Below, piece by piece: positions 63,500 to 64,000 of a stretch of 64,000 nt of DNA. Position numbers and translations under genes: made by a program. Each line of letters starts with the position of its first letter. Positions within the stretch are counted from its first letter, which is position 1. The notes under the pieces are model-generated. The model was not told the DNA's origin. It saw nothing but the letters and a program-made list of their open reading frames with translations, and did not search any database. The stretch comes from Holothuria scabra (lineage: Eukaryota; Echinodermata; Holothuroidea; Aspidochirotida; Holothuriidae): the NCBI GenBank assembly GCA_037179385.1, contig CM074187.1, positions 1-64,000 of the forward strand, written 5' to 3'.

Positions 63500-64000
63500 A
63501 GAAAAAATTGAGGCAGAGCAGCGATCAATCGCGTATGATTTGTGGCATCCAATTAATCCAAAGTGGCCTTTCACTAATCGGTTATTTGATCCACGATTAA
63601 TCATCTGTTAATCATTCATCCCCTCGCAGCCCTGATTTGAAATGAATCAGCATTGGCATGTATGCATATTCTATGGCAACTGTTACCCAGTGTTACTGTA
63701 AATGCAATATTTGCCTCGTAAAGCCATGAACTTGCAGGCAAACACCACTCTTAAGAATTATGAGCAACCATAATGGCATTGATGAATTAGATAAAAAAAA
63801 ATACTGTACAGTAGCTCTAAAGTAAAGTTTAATATCATGAATGAAAAAAAATCAGAAGCTGATTGGAACTTGAAATAACTTTACAGGATATGTCACTGTA
63901 CTATAGCTATGGAAACAGGTTCAAAAAGAAAAGTTTTATTAAAGTGAATATTAAGGTGAACATATGATCTTCAGCAAATCTTTGGTGTGTGCCTTTCAGT
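63500..64000. other. Intron 3 3' part, possible acceptor at window edge
   Basis: AT-rich sequence with GATTAATC motifs at 63550-63610 and CGCAGCCCTGA near 63626. The window ends GTGTGTGCCTTTCAG|T, a good splice-acceptor match at 63999, so the next exon of the channel gene could start at 64000. One base cannot test this. Confidence 0.35.

Noticed and set aside
61209..63635. Old hAT element around the TTAA element (TAGGGCTGTC ... GCAGCCCTGA)
   Set aside because: The ends match for only about seven bases and I could not find an 8-bp duplication; kept only as a possibility.

Overview
The window is the left end of a eukaryotic chromosome, almost certainly from an animal. It begins with a telomere, continues through about 38 kb of subtelomeric satellite arrays, and ends in an intron-rich, transposon-laden region holding the 5' part of one recognisable gene. 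The vertebrate-type telomere motif (CCCTAA on this strand), CR1/jockey-like LINE relics, hAT-like and TA- or TTAA-inserting DNA transposons, and a pentameric ligand-gated ion channel of a type I associate with marine invertebrates suggest a marine invertebrate, possibly an echinoderm or another invertebrate deuterostome. The species cannot be fixed from sequence alone.

Layout. 1-8033 is almost pure (TTTTAA)n. It passes in register into canonical (CCCTAA)n at 8034-8190 and is best read as telomere sequence mis-called during nanopore sequencing. 8191-17402 is a distal subtelomere with a 21-copy 206-bp satellite, a decayed 43-bp repeat and a 310-bp tandem repeat. 17403-18243 is an interstitial telomere tract in the same orientation, again with a (TTTTAA) core. 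18244-43010 is an 18-copy array of a 1.38-kb unit that carries telomere-like motifs and is bounded on both sides by telomere repeats. 43049-46235 is a 23-copy satellite of 141 bp (47 codons).

From about 46.2 kb the DNA becomes gene-like. Three exons (46983-47126, 55621-55749, 58661-58861), all on the + strand and all joined by phase-0 introns, encode the start of a pentameric ligand-gated ion channel. The rest of the gene lies beyond 64000. Intron 1 (8.5 kb) holds two LINE relics on the minus strand. One contains a tRNA-derived SINE and is split by a 5.26-kb TIR element whose removal, with its TA duplication, restores the reverse-transcriptase frame. Intron 2 holds a 1.0-kb hAT-like element with a perfect 8-bp target duplication. 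Intron 3 holds a 145-bp tandem repeat carrying AGGTCA direct repeats and a 1.2-kb element with long terminal inverted repeats between TTAA sites.

No rRNA or standalone tRNA gene, CRISPR array or bacterial-type operon is visible. Nearly all short open frames left of 46 kb are by-products of tandem repeats. I found no wholly new biological system. The points most worth a second look are the probable telomere mis-calls, the mosaic telomere-bounded satellite architecture, the cleanly dated transposon nesting, the Cys-loop-lacking channel and the open-frame 141-bp satellite.
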